In this document: positions 60,787 to 64,000 of the stretch, piece by piece
How the letters are laid out: each line of letters starts with the position of its first letter
Numbering within the stretch: position 1 is the first letter of the stretch
Assembly: GCA_014843695.1 (NCBI GenBank)
Contig: CM026401.1
Location: forward strand, 28,998,610 to 29,062,609
Origin: Archivesica marissinica
Lineage: Eukaryota > Mollusca > Bivalvia > Venerida > Vesicomyidae
Reading direction: 5' to 3'
DNA length: 64,000 nucleotides
The notes under the pieces: model-generated
Told to the model about the DNA's origin: nothing
Databases searched by the model: none
Seen by the model: the letters and a program-made list of their open reading frames with translations, nothing else
Translations under genes and position numbers: made by a program

Positions 60787-63700
60787 ACATACCTTCCGTA
60801 CGCTATACACTCCATGTACACGGTGCATACCTTCCGTACGCTATACACTCCATGTACACGGTACTTACGTTCCGTACGCTATACACTACATGTACACAGT
60901 ACCTACCTTCCGTACGCTATACACTACATGTACACGGTACTTACGTTCCGTACTCTATACACTACATGTACACGGTACTTAGGTTCCGTACGCTATACAC
61001 TGCATGTACACGGTACATACCTTCCGTACGCTATACACTACATGTACACGGTGCATACCTTCCGTACGCTATACACTCCATGTACACGGTACCTACCTTC
61101 CGTAAGCTATACACTCCATGTACACGGTACCTACCTTCCGTACGCTATACACTACATGTACACGGTACTTACGTTCCGTACTCTATACACTCCATGTACA
61201 CGGTACCTACCTTCCGTACACTATACACTCCATGTACACGGTGCATACGTTCCGTACTCTATACACTACATGTACACGATACCTACCTTCCGTACGCTAT
61301 ACACTACATGTACACGGTACTTACGTTCCGTACGCTATACACTACATGTACACGGTACATACCTTCCGTACGCTATACACTCCATGTACACGGTACCTAC
61401 CTTCCGTACGCTATACACGACATGTACACGGTGCATACCTTCCGTACGCTATACACTACATGTACACGGTACTAACGTTCCGTACGCTATACACTACATG
61501 TACACGGTACCTACGTTCCGTACTCTATACACTCCATGTACACGGTACTTACGTTCCGTACGCTATACAATACATGTACACGGTACCTACCTTCGTACGC
61601 TATACACTCCATGTACACGGTACTTACGTTCCGTACGCTATACACTACATGTACACGGTACCTACCTTCGTACGCTATACACTCCATGTACACGGTACTT
61701 ACGTTCCGTACGCTATACACTACATGTACACGGTACTTACGTTCCGTACGCTATACACTACATGTACACAGTACCTACCTTCCGTACGCTATACACTACA
61801 TGTACACGGTACTTACGTTCCGTACGCTATACACTACATGTACACGGCACTTAGGTTCCGTACGCTATACACTGCATGTACACGGTACCTACCTTCCGTA
61901 CGCTATACACTACATGTACACGGTGCATACCTTCCGTACGCTATACACTACATGTACACGGTACTTACGTTCCGTACGCTATACACTACATGTACACGGT
62001 ACCTACCTTCCGTACTCTATACACTCCATGTACACGGTACTTACGTTCCGTACGCTATACAATACATGTACACGGTAACTACCTTCCGTACGCTATACAC
62101 TCCATGTACACGGTACTTACGTTCCGTACGCTATACACTACATGTACACGGTACCTACCTTCCGTACGCTATACACTACATGTACACGGTACTTACGTTC
62201 CGTACGCTATACACTACATGTACACGGTACCTACGTTCCGTACTCTATACACTCCATGTACACGGTACTTACGTTCCGTACGCTATACAATACATGTACA
62301 CGGTACCTACCTTCGTACGCTATACACTCCATGTACACGGTACTTACGTTCCGTACGCTATACACTACATGTACACGGTACCTACCTTCGTACGCTATAC
62401 ACTCCATGTACACGGTACTTACGTTCCGTACGCTATACACTACATGTACACGGTACTTACGTTCCGTACGCTATACACTACATGTACACAGTACCTACCT
62501 TCCGTACGCTATACACTACATGTACACGGTACTTACGTTCCGTACGCTATACACTACATGTACACGGTACTTAGGTTCCGTACGCTATACACTGCATGTA
62601 CACGGTACCTACCTTCCGTACGCTATACACTACATGTACACGGTGCATACCTTCCGTACGCTATACACTACATGTACACGGTACTTACGTTCCGTACGCT
62701 ATACACTACATGTACACGGTACCTACCTTCCGTACTCTATACACTCCATGTACACGGTACTTACGTTCCGTACGCTATACAATACATGTACACGGTAACT
62801 ACCTTCCGTACGCTATACACTCCATGTACACGGTACTTACGTTCCGTACGCTATACACTACATGTACACGGTACCTACCTTCCGTACGCTATACACTACA
62901 TGTACACGGTACCTACCTTCCGTACGCTATACACTACATGTACACGGTAGTTACGTTCCGTACGCTATACACTACATGTACACGGTACCTACCTTCCGTA
63001 CGCTATACACTCCATGTACACGGTACTTACGTTCCGTACGCTATACACTCCATGTACACGGTACTTACGTTCCGTACGCTATACACTACATGTACACGGT
63101 ACCTACCTTCCGTACGCTATACACTACATGTACACGGTACATACCTTCCGTACGCTATACACTACATGTACACGGTACCTACCTCCCGTACGCTATACAC
63201 TACATGTACACGGTACTTACGTTCCGTACTCTATACACTCCATGTACACGGTACTTACGTTCCGTACTCTATACACTCCATGTACACGGTGCATACGTTC
63301 CGTACTCTATACACTCCATGTACACGGTACTTACGTTCCGTACTCTATACACTCCATGTACACGGTACTTACGTTCCGTACTCTATACACTCCATGTACA
63401 CGGTGCATACGTTCCGTACCCTATACACTCCATGTACACGGTACTTACGTTCCGTACGCTATATACACTCCATGTACACGGTACTTACGTTCCGTACGCT
63501 ATACACTACATGTACACGGTACTTACGTTCCGTACGCTATACACTACATGTACACGGTGCTTACCTTCCGTACGCTATACACTACATGTACACGGTACTT
63601 ACCTTCCGTACTCTATACACTCCATGTACACGGTACTTACCTTCCGTACGCTATACACTCCATGTACACGGTGCTTACGTTCCGTACTCTATACACTACA

Positions 63701-64000
63701 TGTACACGGTACTTACCTTCCGTACGCTATACACTACATGTACACGGTACTTACGTTCCGTACGCTATACACTACATGTACACGGTACTTACGTTCCGTA
63801 CGCTATACACTCCATGTACACGGTACATACCTTCCGTACGCTATACACTACATGTACACGGTACATACCTTCCGTACGCTATACACTACATGTACACGGT
63901 ACCTACCTTCCGTACGCTAGTCACTACATGTACACGGTACCTACCTTCCGTACGCTATACACTACATGTACACGGTACCTACCTTCCGTACGCTATACAC
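60787..64000. repeat. 38-bp satellite array (about 85 units, continues past the window)
   Basis: Units contain ccgtacgctatacactacat and gtacacggtacctacctt (or cttacgtt), period 38 bp. Blocks 61441-62160 and 62161-62880 are a nearly identical 720-bp duplication (19 units, two of them one base short: cttcgtacg at 61591 and 61661, again at 62311 and 62381). The apparent frames of up to 610 codons follow the 114-bp frame cycle and are not genes. Confidence 0.97.

Noticed and set aside
58603..61854. 1083-codon frame crossing the gap
   Set aside because: It contains the 1000-N gap and joins two different satellites; not a real frame.

Overview
This is eukaryotic nuclear DNA, dominated by tandem repeats. 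It has RNA-polymerase-III-type SINEs with target-site duplications, two non-LTR retrotransposon remnants, several small inverted-repeat DNA transposons, a candidate splice acceptor and a polyadenylation signal. There are no operons, bacterial genes or CRISPR arrays. The SINE mix and the retrotransposon with a restriction-like endonuclease suggest a marine invertebrate, most likely a mollusc; this is an inference from repeat types, not from a marker gene. By my count about 45 kb of the 63 kb of called bases is satellite or minisatellite in about 19 unrelated families, with unit lengths of 15 to 199 bp, plus microsatellites. The long open frames seen across these arrays are by-products of unit lengths that avoid stops; I do not call them genes.

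Layout. 1-8312: 39-bp satellite. 8313-15657: 46-bp satellite. 15.8-23.6 kb: arrays of 28, 64, 36, 64, 199 and 23 bp separated by short unique stretches. 23.6-30.3 kb: the longest mostly unique interval, with a TA-flanked MITE, a CR1/jockey-like LINE 3' end, a 97-bp perfect palindrome and the intact C-terminal part of an endonuclease-type non-LTR retrotransposon. 30.3-31.9 kb: telomere-like tract and arrays of 108 bp, 43 bp and purine-rich repeat. 31.9-32.95 kb: the best host gene candidate, a small secreted protein with four 30-residue cysteine repeats (minus strand), with a SINE in its presumed 3' UTR and a 30-bp array directly upstream. 33-35.5 kb: 30-bp and 55-bp arrays. 35.6-38.4 kb: SINE cluster, one nested, and an 8-bp-TSD MITE. 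38.4-46.1 kb: arrays of 18 bp (GC/CpG-rich), GACA/CATA, 36 bp (grown inside an inverted-repeat element), 52 bp and 20 bp. 46.16-59.79 kb: 33-bp satellite, interrupted by an 817-bp MITE and by a SINE that was later duplicated with its surroundings. 59,787-60,786: exactly 1000 N. 60,787-64,000: 38-bp satellite.

Biologically the window reads as a satellite-rich heterochromatic or subtelomere-like region invaded by mobile elements. Two arrays look as if they may have grown from the ends of inverted-repeat transposons, and SINE and MITE insertions date parts of the array growth. Only one ordinary gene and one retrotransposon protein have convincing coding character.
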